Of a stretch of 64,000 bases of DNA, positions 49,935 to 62,190 are shown piece by piece (position 1 is the stretch's first letter; every line of letters begins with the position of its first letter). Where the stretch lies: the NCBI GenBank assembly GCA_007844125.1, contig CM017568.1, forward strand, positions 11,723,071 through 11,787,070. The letters run 5' to 3'. The position numbers were made by a program, and so were the translations under genes. The notes under the pieces are model-generated. The model was not told the DNA's origin. It worked only from the letters and a program-made list of their open reading frames with translations, and did no database searches. Source of the stretch: Sinonovacula constricta (taxonomy: Eukaryota; Mollusca; Bivalvia; Cardiida; Solecurtidae).

Positions 49935-51150
49935 GAATCACATTAACAGAACTTAATATAGCCTTATCAACATGTGGAAAAGGGGGCCCCAGGAGAAGAC
50001 GGTATTAATTACGACATTATAAACAACTCCCCCATGAATCAAAATTGGCCTCTCTTAAACATGTTCAACAACTCCTGGGACCAAGGTTTAATCCCTGAAT
50101 CATGGCACGAATCAACCATCATACCGATACTTAAACCAAATAAACCCTCTAACGAACCAGCGTCCTATCGGCCCATATCTCTAACATCCTGTTTTACCCA
50201 GATAATGCAAAAAATGATCAAAACAAGATTATGCTTGATTTTAGAAACAAATAAGTTATATTCTGAAAACCAATCAGGGTGCCGAGCCAATCACTCATGT
50301 GACGATAACCTAGTAAGATTAGAATCAGATATAAGAGTTGCTCAAGTAAGAAAAAAAAATCATAACAGCAGCATTTCTGGACCTTTCCGCTGCCTTCGAT
50401 AAATGTGGGCTGAAGGGGCCATTTCTATATTACTAAAATATGGTATCCGGGGTAGGATGATAAAATGGCTTTCCACCTTCTTATCAAAAAGGACTATTAA
50501 AGTAAAATATCAAAACAACACATCAACGCCAAGAACCACGATAAACGGCTGTCCGCAAGGTAGCGTTCTATCACCGATATTATTTTCAATCTTCATGAAC
50601 ACATTCAATGATGCGGTACAAAAACACAACACCCAAATAAATACACTGCCACAAGTAATCAAATTAAAGTATCACAATTTGTAGATGATAGCGCCATATG
50701 TGTATGTAGCAAAACTCCAAAGGAAGGAATCGATAAAATACAGAAAATGCTAAGAGACGTAGAAAAGTGGGCGTCAAATTACGGGTTCGTCATCAACCCC
50801 GATAAAACGCAAACAATAATTTTTCGTAACAAAAAACACCGATTGATGACGCTTCATTAACTAAACTAACATTATGCGATAAAAACATTGATTACAAAGA
50901 TAGCATCAAATTCCTAGGACTAACGTTCGATAAATATCTTACATGGGAAGAACACATAAAAACGGTAATAGGCAGGTGCGAAAAAGATATAAATCTAATT
51001 AGATCAATAAGCGGAAAAGAATGGGGGTCAAGTAAAAAATGCCTTTATACAATATTCCAGGCCTTAATCAAATCAAAAATACAATATGGAATGATAGCGT
51101 ACGGTTCGGCAAACAAATCTATACTAGATAAACTCCAAAATTACAAAATA
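49935..51150 (+). pseudogene. ORF2 reverse transcriptase domain
   Basis: Readable blocks: GAPGEDGINYDII (49,982), IPESWHESTIIPILKPNKPS, SYRPISLTSCFTQ, AAFLDLSAAFDKCG (frameshifted, about 50,365-50,410), INGCPQGSVLSPILFSIF, QFVDDSAICVC (FVDD at 50,678-50,689) and INPDKTQTIIF. All three catalytic Asp positions are present across frames. At least three frameshifts or stops inactivate it. Confidence 0.87.
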
Positions 51151-51554
51151 GAGCAATACAAAATATAATAGGAGTCCCTAGCTACTCGAGAACCGAAGCA
51201 ATTAACGCCGAAGTAGGGGAATTACCGATCACCGAACAAATCAATATACTCAGTTTGAAATATTGGGCCCGCTACACCACATTAGGATCTACATTAAGCA
51301 CCAATAAGGAGATATTTAAGCGCGTAGGAAAATGGCCCAAATTCCCCGAAAAAAACATACACGCAACGAATTATAAACCTATTAGAGGAAACAAATCTAG
51401 AAACAGGCCACCCTAACACCTCCTTCTCATCTAAACTTCATAGGAATCGAACCTATGTCCATAGATATAGGCCTAAGCAAAAAAAATACGCAAAACAGAC
51501 AACCCGCTCTCAATAAAGAAAGCCGCAGACAATTACTTAAGTAGTTCAACAGCT

Positions 51555-52430
51555 AAATTTAAGATTTATACAGACGGCAGCAAAGACCCGATTAAAAAGA
51601 TAGCAGGGGCAGGTATAGCTATATACGAAGGAGAAACTATCAAAGCAAAAGCAAAAATTAAATTAGATCATAGAGTTTCAATATTCTCCTGCGAGCTAAT
51701 AGCCATCAAGGAAGCAACTACCTGGATACACAAAAATAAAATAACCAATAGTACCATTGATATTTTCACCGATTCCCTCAGCGCATTACAAGCTCTACAA
51801 CAAATAAAAGGAACAAACAGACAAGAAATAATTAATCACATATATAGACTCAACTCTGACATTAAAACCAACCTTAATACTACAATAAATCTTGTCTGGA
51901 TACCAAGCCATATAGGAATAATAGGAAACGAATTAGCAGACTCTTTGGCCAAAAAAGGTGCTCTTAGTGGAAATCTACTACCTATAAAACTAAGCAAAAC
52001 AGAAGCTTATAGTTACATCACCAACCACTACAAACAGAAAGCGGAAGCGAGATTTACTGATTATAAGTTAACACATAATTACGAATTCGGTGAACGAAAT
52101 ACTAGGATCAAAGTACATCACCCATATACTAAGTACGATAAAATTTACACAAGACTTAGGATCGGCTCAAGCTACTTAGGTGCGGAAAATAAAGCTCGAC
52201 CGAGAAACTGCCCTCACTGCGCAGACACAGAAACCTTCGAACACGTATTATTCCAGTGTGGGCAGCACGCAACTGAGCGTACCGAACTAGAGTACCAGCT
52301 GAGTATTAAATTAGGTTTAACTATCATAAATAGAACAGTACTACTGTTTCCGCTCGCCGACAAATCAGAACCAATTAAAGCGGCGTTATTCGAATATTTA
52401 GAAAAAATCAACTACACTAACAACATGTAA
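51555..52430 (+). pseudogene. ORF2 RNase H and C-terminal CCHC finger
   Basis: KFKIYTDGSKDPIKKIAGAG, FSCELIAIKEA, DIFTDSLSAL and VWIPSHIGIIGNELADSLAK provide Asp-Glu-Asp-Asp of RNase HI. The frame then runs intact to NCPHCADTETFEHVLFQCG (CX2CX7HX4C) and a TAA after INYTNNM at 52,430. The same finger spacing occurs in the minus-strand element at 35,970-36,020. Confidence 0.88.
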
Positions 52431-52464
52431 AAATATGCGTTCGATGTGGTGCGTGCAAACCAAC

Positions 52465-52733
52465 AATCAGAATCAAGCGAAATAAACAAACATTAAGTAG
52501 GTCAATCCGCTCGAAAGCCCAGTATGGTCAAAAAATAGATACGACAAACCAGCCAATCAGAATTATGCGAAATAAACGAACATCAAGTAGGTCAATCCGC
52601 TCAAATGCCCAGTATGGCCAAACTATAGTTACGACAAACCAACCAATCAGAATCAAGCGAAATAACGAACATTAAGTAGGTCAATCCGCTCGAATGCCCA
52701 GTATGGCCAAAATATAGTTAAGACAGAACACAC
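52465..52733 (+). repeat. Three 90-bp tandem repeats in the retrotransposon 3' region
   Basis: Copies begin AATCAGAAT at 52,465, 52,555 and 52,645, exactly 90 bp apart, each with TAAGTAGGTCAATCCGCTC and GCCCAGTATGG. They start 35 bp after the ORF2 stop. Confidence 0.9.
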
Positions 52734-52785
52734 ACAATTAAACAAGGCACATTAAGGGAAAAATAAAATATAAAATACTATCCAT

Positions 52786-53118
52786 TAGATGGAAGGTTGC
52801 TGAATAAACGGTGGACTCTTGAAGACCCCGTAAAAACAAAGGCACCTTAACACCACCATCTATAAAAGACACCTAGAAAAACCCACAAAAACATCATTCA
52901 ACATCAAGCCAATAATAAAGTATACTGGGATTGCCAAATAAACGGGTGCCCCCTAAGGGCCCCGTAAAAACAACGGCAATCCGGGCTCATTATTACGACA
53001 CCCACATAGGATTCAATATACTCTATACATATTAACCTCTAAGTAGAACCAGGGTATGCTGAATAAACGGAAGCCCAATAGGGGGTCCGTATAAACAAAG
53101 GCTACCCATTTAAGGTTC
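52786..53118 (+). ncRNA. Three covarying stem-loop modules in the retrotransposon 3' region
   Basis: Modules at 52,786-52,862, 52,911-52,994 and 53,046-53,118. Each has a hairpin closed by ACGG/CCGT, flanked by A-rich internal loop strands (AATAAACGG and CCGTAAAAACAA), then a middle stem AAGGT/ACCTT, GGATT/AATCC or GGGTA/TACCC, each extended by GC/GC, and an outer stem TAGATGG/CCATCTA, AATAAT/ATTATT or GAACC/GGTTC. Loops are conserved while stems change with pairing kept, which is covariation. Probably an RNA structure acting in the element RNA, for example in RT recognition, packaging or translation. Confidence 0.7.
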
Positions 53119-54020
53119 ACCAAGCCTAACAACATATCTTTGTGTAATATATATTACTATGTTATAACATGCATGGCTCCCACTTCTTACAATGTTTTTG
53201 CACTAGTAGGACAGTGGGAAAAAAAATTAAAAAAACAACAAAAAAAAACAACCCTTCCACTACTGTATATAGTAGAGAAATGCGTAGTGTAGATTTAGTA
53301 GACTAAGTAGTTAAAAGAATGCTTGGATGTATGAGACCCTGAGAGCGTGAATCGAGTGTGTGGTAGAAAAGGGAAAACCATAAGATAATGGCCGCTGAAT
53401 ATACTGTATACCTGTATAAATAGTAATAGAAATTAAGTAGTAGACAAAGGCGAGCATTATCTCATACCACCAGCCGGGGACTTCTTTCTTGGCATATACA
53501 TTTCATATGTAAGACACGAAAGATGGTTTAGTGGGCGGTCGGGCCCCGGGCGTCCAGACATCAAACTAAACAAACTCTAGGGTCTAAACGAGCTACCACA
53601 ACTACTCTTAAATACCAAGCTTATTAGCTACACAGGTCCCTAAAAAGGTGCACCCCTTCCCCATTATTTCACAATTTCGTAAGGGGAAGAGGTAAGCCGG
53701 AAACAGGGAACCTTCTATTGGTGAAAATAAATAAACAAATACCGATTAGAACCTAGTGTTCAGGTGAAAGAGCCAGGAATTAGGGAGTGGAATTCACTCA
53801 AAACATGCTCAATCCCCTTTTAGATCCAAAAATTACCAAAATTACACCATCTTTCCAGTAAATGGGTACATAAACTAGGTACCTAATTAGGGCCCACTTT
53901 AGGCGATACTTTTCGAAATCTACATATTTAAGCCATGCATGGGCAACATGCGGGGTCATGAAAAAGCCCTCAACAGGGCGAGTAGACCCTTATTAAACTA
54001 GTTCCAACAACAACAACAAC
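53119..54020 (+). other. Terminal 3' region of the retrotransposon
   Basis: Non-coding; includes a GC-rich patch with GGGCGGTCGGGCCCCGGGCG at about 53,534 and ends in TTCCAACAACAACAACAACA. The CAA-repeat tail is the simple-repeat terminus typical of the I group. Confidence 0.65.
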
Positions 54021-54033
54021 AATTTGGTTAGAA
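54021..54033. repeat. Target-site duplication, right
   Basis: Second copy of AATTTGGTTAGAA directly after the (CAA)n tail. Confidence 0.9.
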
Positions 54034-54223
54034 TGTTTGATATGGTGGTATAACGATGTACACATAATCAGAACGCCTGATGCGCAAGTAATAAAACTAC
54101 ATGAAGAAATGTTAAAGTATTAATATCGATGTTAAATATTTTGTCGTAGTGAGTACTGTTAAGACCGGTGTTGCTATTTAAGATTTATTTATAAAATGGC
54201 ACGTTTACTTAACGACGTAATGG

Positions 54224-54896
54224 TGTAACAGAAAGAACAAGCCAGCAACAAACTAGTACAATAATATGTTGTTTAATAACAATTAAATCTATGGCGTAAC
54301 AAAATAATAACACATATATCAAACAAAATTTGGAATGCAAAGTAAATGTTAGCTTACAGCTTGTCCCTTTAGAGTTGTCCCTTTAATAGTCCAATTAATA
54401 ATCCAATGTCGATTAATCTTGGAGAGTTTTCGGTAGAATGTCCTTGTAGATACACACAGTTGAAATAATCCAAAGGAAAAACAAAACACGATTATAATTA
54501 ATATAATTCCAAATACAACACTTTTTTATTTATATCACTGTAGAATATAATAAGTCCACGTAAGTTACAACACAGGAAGGTTTAATATAGAAGCTGCAAA
54601 TATTTCCAAAACTATATGTCCAATCTTTATGTCCAAACTCTATGTCCAAACTCAAACTTAATTCGGCTTACACGCCCTTATATAGACCCAAAGAATTTCT
54701 AGAGCGCAGAAGTCTCCAGAACATTCACGAAGCCAAGTTAAAATAAACAAATGAATTTTCTAGCATGATAATTTCTTTCCAGCTATTACGTGAATGCTAC
54801 GTCATGCGAAAGACGTCATTAATACTACAACGGTAAACAACCCCTTATCCTGACTAGCGTAACCTTAAAAGCTGGTGTTCTACTGTACATAACAGT
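54224..54896 (-). mobile_element. Candidate solo LTR or promoter block with HSE and TATA
   Basis: Read on the minus strand it starts TGTTATGTACAG and ends CTTTCTGTTACA (TG...CA). Inside, a TATA word (TCTATATAAGGG, 54,687-54,676) lies about 25 bp after a heat-shock-element-like array. No matching target-site duplication was found, so the LTR reading is tentative. Confidence 0.35.
54709..54726 (-). promoter_or_regulatory. Heat-shock-element-like array upstream of a TATA box
   Basis: Minus strand GAATGTTCTGGAGACTTC has four alternating nGAAn/nTTCn units (third is GAG), followed by TCTAGAAATTC and then TCTATATAAGGG. Spacing and order match an HSF-driven core promoter pointing left. Confidence 0.5.
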
Positions 54897-54939
54897 ACCT
54901 ATCTGAAATTAATATGCCGTATAAATTAATGTTGTTGTT

Positions 54940-55145
54940 TTCTTTTTGCCGTATAAGTTCCTGTCAAGAAATTGTGGTATCAATATGAAGTTATGGTGAG
55001 GTAATTATTGCTGACATGAAGTTATAATTTGTTTTTTAAACCGACATCAAGATGCGGTAATTATCATGGACATGAAATTATGATCTGGTAATAATTATCT
55101 TCATGATGTAATGGTGACATATGAACATTAAGATAGTACGTCGTA
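54940..55145. repeat. Weak ~55-bp tandem repeat
   Basis: Imperfect repeats of GACATGAAGTTAT / GGTAATTAT words; purpose unknown. Confidence 0.35.
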
Positions 55146-55579
55146 TAAATTACTGTTAAATGCCCAAACAGTACCGATATGATATTATTGTGTCGTAAAG
55201 ATTGTCAAACTAATTATTTACGCTTGATATCTGACCGATATGCATAGGCCAATTTTCTTTAACACCATTTTTTATCATTTGAAAAATGACAAGCCACCAG
55301 GCCTCAATACTATCATGAATCTATCTTATACAGTAAATTACCTATTTTATACAAAACTATGATACAGACTTTTGATTTAATTCTATTCGTCTATGGTGAA
55401 AATCTATAACTAAATGTTTTATGTTACATGTTTAAAGTCATGCATGTAATTAATCTATAGTGACCATGCTATAGGGACAATCTCATTATTACCTCAATTA
55501 TTCTTGCTGATATAAACAGTAAGAACATAACGATCTGGGACTGAACACACTCTATTTACACGAGAAATGCACGCTGCTG

Positions 55580-55964
55580 AATGATAATGAACAAACTTCA
55601 TTTACGTGCATTCGCGTTCATGCATTATTATCGACAGAGACAATTTCAGCATCCGTTGCAGTGAGTATTCATTTCTTTTTTAAATGCAGATTTCCTAGGA
55701 AAATATGCGCGGTTTAGAAAATCATTTTTTATTATTAGTGTAAATCATTTGGCATTTAATTGTTTCACACTAAGTTATTTTACAACTAATTTCGTAAGTA
55801 AAGTCTATTATTATAAATACGTTCCTATTGCTTAAAAGTATTGGTCCTTATTGTAATTGATAATGTATCCGATTTACACGTTGCTGTTACATGTGTATTT
55901 AACACCTCTTTTATAATAACATAGATTAAACTGCTCATTATAAATTATTATTATTATTATATTA

Positions 55965-56047
<83 letters not shown>

Positions 56048-56760
56048 TATTATTATTATTATTAACGTATATGCATTATCATTACAGTTTTATTAAATTT
56101 TCTAGCCTAAAATGTATTGCTAATCGGCGGGATAGTTCTTTTTCTAGTGTAGGACATAAGACAAATTCTTCTCTTCTTCTTTTTAATGCTTTGGCAAATC
56201 CCACAAAAGTGTCATTGTGGAGTTATTCGAGTCAAATGAATAACAATGTTACAATACAGGCGGAAATACCTGTACATTTTGTACAAGTTGTGCAGAGCCC
56301 TGGATATGGGGATAATAGGGAAGCGAGTACATTATTACATACATTACATGCCTAATTAATTCTATTGTTTATTGTTCATGCGTGGATATTCAGTAATTCA
56401 TGTTAATTGGCGCTTCACGGTGTAAAGCGATACATTAAATAAAACAACTTATCATAACATTAATACAAACGCATAACGTAACACATTCGCCACTACATTT
56501 AATATATCGAGTATTGTGTTATGGTATGGTATAGTGTAAGTATTCTAATGGATTTTGATCGAATAAATTTGTAATTCTCGGTACATCTTCTGTCAATATA
56601 AAATTATATCGCAGTATTTAGTAATTAATTGAACTATGATTGTGTACTGTTTCATTTAGAGTGATTGATCCAAAATTAGGTATATAGAATCTAATTAATA
56701 TCTCCTAAAACGGGAAAGATAATTATTTGCGAATTCTTGTCTGGCTGTTGCGTGCTGCCC
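55580..56760 (+). repeat. Third, diverged partial copy of the MIEAP-like 5' flank
   Basis: Word order matches 13,900-14,660 and 61,200-61,960: AACAAACTTCATT, GTGTAAATCA...TTGTTTCACACTAAG, TATGGGGATAATAGGGAA, GTATTTAGTAATTAATTG, TGTACTGTTT. More diverged than the other two, and no exon 1 follows. Confidence 0.7.
55948..56064. repeat. (ATT)n microsatellite
   Basis: About 115 bp of ATT repeats inside the third duplicate. Confidence 0.97.
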
Positions 56761-56764
56761 ATAC

Positions 56765-57960
56765 CTAAGTATAAGTATCCGACAAAATTATCCCAAACAA
56801 AAATAAACCTACCATGTAAGTGGGGCAGTGGACAGCGAATGCACACAGCGGATGTTGTACACGTCCCAGATGGCCTCATGGGTGTGGCTAGCAGCAGTGG
56901 AGGGAGGGGGCGGGGCCGAGTGGCCTTAATTACTGCTCTGGCAGAAAAGCATATGGTAGTCTGAGAGCATGGGAGGCAGATAAGCATATGATAGTCTGAG
57001 AGCATGAGATACCCGTGATTATCTGTACACGGTCTATAAAATTACTCAATACCTATGGTCGAGAAAAAAATAAATGATCGTCCGGTAAATCCGGGCCTGG
57101 CTAAGGGACTGTCTGTCTCACTTACTGGTACATGTACAAAATCATGATTATTGCAGGATGTTTCAGATATCCTATTATTAGTCTGTAACAGATCATTACT
57201 AAGATATACAAAGTATTCAGTAAACTCATTCAAATTGATACTAGTGTAATTGGCTTTATTACTACTTTTAAAATATTTTCAGAATTCTTTAGGTTTGCTA
57301 TTTTTCAAGCTTTCTATTTACTTTATTTTTTTATGTTTATACTTGTTTCTCTTTGTTTAAACCAAAGATTTATATTCCTGCTTATACATACAAAGAATAT
57401 GTCTATTTGCAGTGCGTCTTGAATAATTAATTTTATTAAAAGCTTCTTAATATTTCTTTCTTGCATTTTGACAATCTGCATGTTTTGTTCAATGAAGCGA
57501 TGACAATCAGTTTTTATAAAGGGTTATGCAAATGGATTTTAATACAGCTGTGTGGTTACAACAGTTTTTATTAAAATGTCAAATCAGAGTAAACGTTGGA
57601 TCTAATAATATAAGAAAAAAAACATCAATACACAAATACATACATCCAAGTTATTATTACAGAAAAAATCTAGTTTAAATTAAACCAGCACCGTTCGTTT
57701 CAACTGTAGTCGAAAAAATGTTTAAAATTGCAGTATACATTTAAAGTTAAACGTTCGCTGTTCCAGCGTTGGAAATAAAAATATATACTTAACACTTACA
57801 AAGAGTTCCTTTAAAAAATTATGTTCGCATTAATACAAATGGCTGCTATTACTATCTCTTAAACAGGTGATGAATCCGATAATTCTTCAATATACACTTG
57901 TTTTCATTCTTCTTGAATTGATGACCTCTGCTTTAAAGTTGTTCTCATTTATATGTAGGT
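56765..57960. other. No gene recognised
   Basis: No supportable exon. A GC-rich patch at 56,815-56,935 has open frames on both strands but no family match. Confidence 0.3.
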
Positions 57961-57989
57961 CTTTTGGTTATTGTTGACTCTATCTTTGC

Positions 57990-58115
57990 CTCTGTCTTCC
58001 CAGGATCGATCTACTATGGATCTCCTAATCCCTTTCGGTCTTCCAAGGCTGGATCTATTATGGATATATTTATCCCCTTTCTGTATCCGCAGGCTGGATC
58101 TATTATGGATCTAAG
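57990..58115. repeat. Three ~52-bp tandem repeats
   Basis: GGATCGATCTACTATGGATC, GGCTGGATCTATTATGGATA and GGCTGGATCTATTATGGATC recur at about 52-bp spacing with CCCTTTC-type spacers. Confidence 0.75.
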
Positions 58116-58137
58116 TATACCCTTCTAACATTTTTTT

Positions 58138-58760
58138 TTAATTGACTTGAATTAAATCCTTGAACGGATGTTGCACGTAGTAAATTGTCCTACTTGTTCG
58201 CTTAGAACATCTCAACACATGAATACAGAATGGGACATTGGACCTATTTCCGTAACCATAATCGCCAAGTGTCAGAGGATAGAAGTACTGTGCATCTGTG
58301 ATGGCTATGGGGTTACGTGTGAGCTTGTAGACCATCACCAGCTTGTCGTTGGATCGGCGATGCTGCAGTGTGTGCTGTATCGCTTCGACTTCTTCTCTTT
58401 CGTATAAGGCTGATGACAAGTCTTGTAGAGTTAAGATGAACTGGCTTTCAGTCAAGCGTCTTTTCTGGAAACCGAGTTGCTGGTTAGAAAGAAAGTTATG
58501 TTAGTCAAGGCGTTCCATTTTCTGGATAGGGAGAATATGTTCGAGGATCTTGCTTCATACTTATGTGAGAGAGATTGGTCTGTAGTTGGTGGGGTTGCTG
58601 CTATCACCTTTCTCAAACAATGGAGACACTTTAGCTTTCCCCCAGGATGAGGGTATTGTTACAGAGAGGCAATGAACAAGAGTTAGTGCTGGTGTAATAG
58701 TCTCATTAAAGTCATTCAGGAACTGTGTTGGTTTGTTGTCAGGATCCGAGACTTGTTGCT
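58138..58760 (-). pseudogene. Truncated non-LTR reverse transcriptase, minus strand
   Basis: Right part (58,750-58,470) reads, with breaks, DPDNKPTQFLNDFNETITPA, IPSSWGKAKVSPLFEKGDSS and NPTNYRPISL, the opening RT blocks. Left part (58,455-58,138) reads SQFILTLQDLSSALYEREEV, then KLVMVYKLTRNPIAI and CSKRTSRTIYY, which resembles the conserved C-terminal tail of Jockey/CR1-type ORF2 proteins. The catalytic middle is missing, so this is an internally deleted relic. Confidence 0.7.
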
Positions 58761-60854
58761 AAAACAATTTTATATTATATTTTATATTATTATCAACACA
58801 TATTACACCACTTTGAAATCAATAAGAGAATAAATTGTTTAAAGCACTAGTGACTTAAACAATATTTAGTAAAAATAAACAATAACAATAAAATAATACT
58901 AGCCAGTAAATTAAATTACTCAGGAAAAAATACTGTCATTTTTAAAAATCATGGTACATCATTTAACATTAACGAATTGTAAACACTAGGAAATTGTTCA
59001 AGTAGAAAGGAGAGAATAATAATAAATAAAATAAAACAGATAAAATGTAAAGGGGAACAATAGTGTATATGGTACTTGCACAAAAAGTACAGCATTACAA
59101 AATTGACTTTCCCTTAACTTTAAACAAAGATGAATGACATCAGCAATCGATGGAAAATATCAGGTTCAGTCATCTGTCAAATATAAGGGAAAAATCTACC
59201 ACAGGTTCTAAAAACACTGCGACCATGCATGCATATTTATGTTGTAGTTACATTCTTTTACATATAAAAACAACGTCAAACTCATATTCTGGGGACCTTT
59301 ACAACCCTTATTTCGTAAAGAGTCAATATATTTTTATGTATTTGAATACGACGATAAAGCCGTATTGTCAACAGTTATTCAGCTAGTCAAATACTTAGTT
59401 ATAGCCACGCAAAATACTTCAATATAAAACATGTTATTTACCAATACGAACTATCCAGGTACGGGTAGATTTAGCGATATGACCGGCCCTACATACCAGC
59501 CCAGTGCAAGTAAATAATAAGACCTCGCCAAACGCTGCGAACTACTATTTATGGACGGTAAAAACTGTACGTTTTTAAAATGCAAGCTACACTGTTAAAA
59601 AAAATGGAACACTCCGTCATTTTTTCTGAAAAATGGGCTCACAGAATTTTTGCGATTTTGTGTTATTGACTGTTATAGAGTAATATTGGAGGAGATCAAA
59701 AGCAGGATTCTTGGATGAGACGGTTAGAGAGTGAGGCCAAGTCAGATAGCTTGCATTTACATTGCATTGTTCAATCTGGTTTACATCATAGAACTAAGAA
59801 ATGCGTAAACAATGGCCCGTCTTATCCAGTCAGAACATGTCATGCCTTCATTGTTTAATGTGAAGCCTATATGATACTAATTAAGGTCCTACCACATTGA
59901 AATAAAAAAAAATCGTTGAGATAAAAGACAACTGGTAATCAATATATTTGCTGTAAATGTACAGTAAGAATTTTAACAATATTGTGTATCCAATCGTAAT
60001 GAACTGGTATGAACTACCCACATAAAATGGTCATTTGACAAATAATGTTTGTAAAACTTTTAAGGAAATCTTATCCCAATGACGGATTTAATCGGTCATG
60101 ACCAACAAGAGTAGTTAGAGATAAAGAGATACGAACGCATCTAACGCCGCAACAATTGTTTCTATTCACTTTGTAAATATTGTGACTGAATGAACGCTTG
60201 TATAAAAACACAAGTTCTTTTAAAACTATTCATTCGTTGACTCTATGCAATTTAGGTGTTTAGAAGATGTAAACCCCAAACGGGTTAATTTCAAGTACAT
60301 GTATCAAGAGATACGGTAAGGTCTACCTATACCATCAAATGCCAAAATGCTTCTTCCAATCCATTTTAGTATTGTCGTGTGTTATACCTTAAGACTTGCC
60401 GACGCTGTTGTTGTTCGAATGTGTTCAGACATCATATGTGTCTTTGTGCGGCTTTATCAATGTGTTACAGCACAGCTCAGGAGGAATGTCCTAAAACGCG
60501 AAGTATGGAGAAATCCACACCATGTTTCCTTGAAGCGGAGACTAAAAGAATGAGTCACTTTGCGTGAAAATGGAGTGAATGAAGTCACTTCGCGTATGGA
60601 GTAAAATCGAATCACTTCGCGGGAATAATATCGTATCACTTCACGTTACTAGAATGTGGAAGGCAAAGACAATTAAAGTACTTCAGTTTTTGATACATTA
60701 TTTCTCCCGACACATGCTTAGCGTTGTTATGCGCCCGGTTATGCATGTTTATATATTTTTTATTTATAAGCAACTCTTTAAACATGTCTCTTTTTTCAAT
60801 CTTTATAATATCTATAAAATATAGTTCGCTTTTATTATTATAATTATAATTAGA

Positions 60855-60978
<124 letters not shown>

Positions 60979-62104
60979 AACATCTACAAAGAGAACGACA
61001 CGCAAAATGGATATGCAAATAAATGTTAAAATGCTGTGTTGCTTTATAACTTGAAAAAATCATAGAAACTCTCATCAAATCGAAGATTTTTAGATGCTTA
61101 CTAACTAAATTAAATATATTTAGGTGCATAATTTATAAGTTGTTATAAACGCACTCGTCACGCACGCTGAGCGAACACTTAACGCACGATTTCAACACGA
61201 GAAGGGCACGAACAAACTTCATTCATTATCATTTTACGCATTTCCGATTGTACTTATTTTATCGGCTCAAATACGATACAATTTCATTGTACTGGCCTCC
61301 TTTGCAACAAATATTCGTTTTTTTTAAATGCATGTTTCCTAGGACTATATATGCGGATTAAAACATTTATCATTATGCGTGTAAATCACTTGTCTTTAAA
61401 CTGTTTCACACTAAGATATTTTAAAATTAAATTAAGTGAAGACATTTATTACAAAGACGTTCATGACTAATTGCTTAAAAACCTACGTAAGCATTGGATA
61501 AGACTGTCAGAGCGTGTGGCCAAGCCAAGCCAAACAGCTCATTACGTTATACCAGATGCAATATACCACCGGAATTAGTAAGAGTCAGTAAACTTCCAGG
61601 AAATAATTTTGTAACGCATCATTTAAATTTGAAGGTAACTAAATCTTATATGAAATAACAATTTAAACAGTAACTCAGTAATCAATTTTTTTCATAATAA
61701 AGTGACAGTGGAGATACCTGTAAATTAACATGTAAGTTAAGACTGAGTTGTGTAGAGCCGTATATATGGGGATAATAGGGAATCGAGTGTTGTAAACATA
61801 ATAACATACATATTCATTTAGTTTTCGTGTATATTGTTCACACGTGGATCTTCACTAATTCATCTTATACACTAATACATCTGTCAACGCAAATAATATC
61901 GCCGTATTTAGTAATTAATGGAGATATAATTATGTACTGTTTTGTTCAAACACAGTGATTTAGGTATATATAATTCAATTCTAAATAGGAAAAGATGATT
62001 TTTTGCGAGTTCTTCTTTTTCTGGAGAGGAAAGGCAGACATCATATCAACTGAGACCTGCGTTGATGACAAAACTTCAAATTTAATTTAAAAAATGTATA
62101 AAAA

Positions 62105-62190
62105 TATGATGATGGTGTGATGATGATGGTGTGATGATGATAATAATGATGATGATGATGACAGTGGTGGTGGTAGTGGCGGTGATGATA
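62105..62190. repeat. GAT/GGTGAT repeat
   Basis: Imperfect GATGAT and GGTGGTGG units in a stretch with no counterpart in the proximal copy. Confidence 0.85.

Larger units (their letters stand above)
46461..54020 (+). mobile_element. Full-length non-LTR retrotransposon (I-group-like), 7.56 kb
   Basis: A 13-bp direct repeat AATTTGGTTAGAA ends at 46,460 and restarts at 54,021, framing an element that begins CATCATCACATCC and ends in (CAA)n. Inside are ORF1 (zinc knuckle), ORF2 with endonuclease, RT, RNase H and a C-terminal CCHC finger, and a 1.6-kb 3' region with two sets of triple repeats. Frameshifts in both ORFs make this copy defective, though all catalytic motifs can still be read. EN-RT-RNase H order supports the I group; the precise clade is uncertain. 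Confidence 0.88.

Noticed and set aside
56691..57005. Open frames on both strands in a GC-rich patch
   Set aside because: No domain and no exon borders; overlaps the end of a diverged duplicate.
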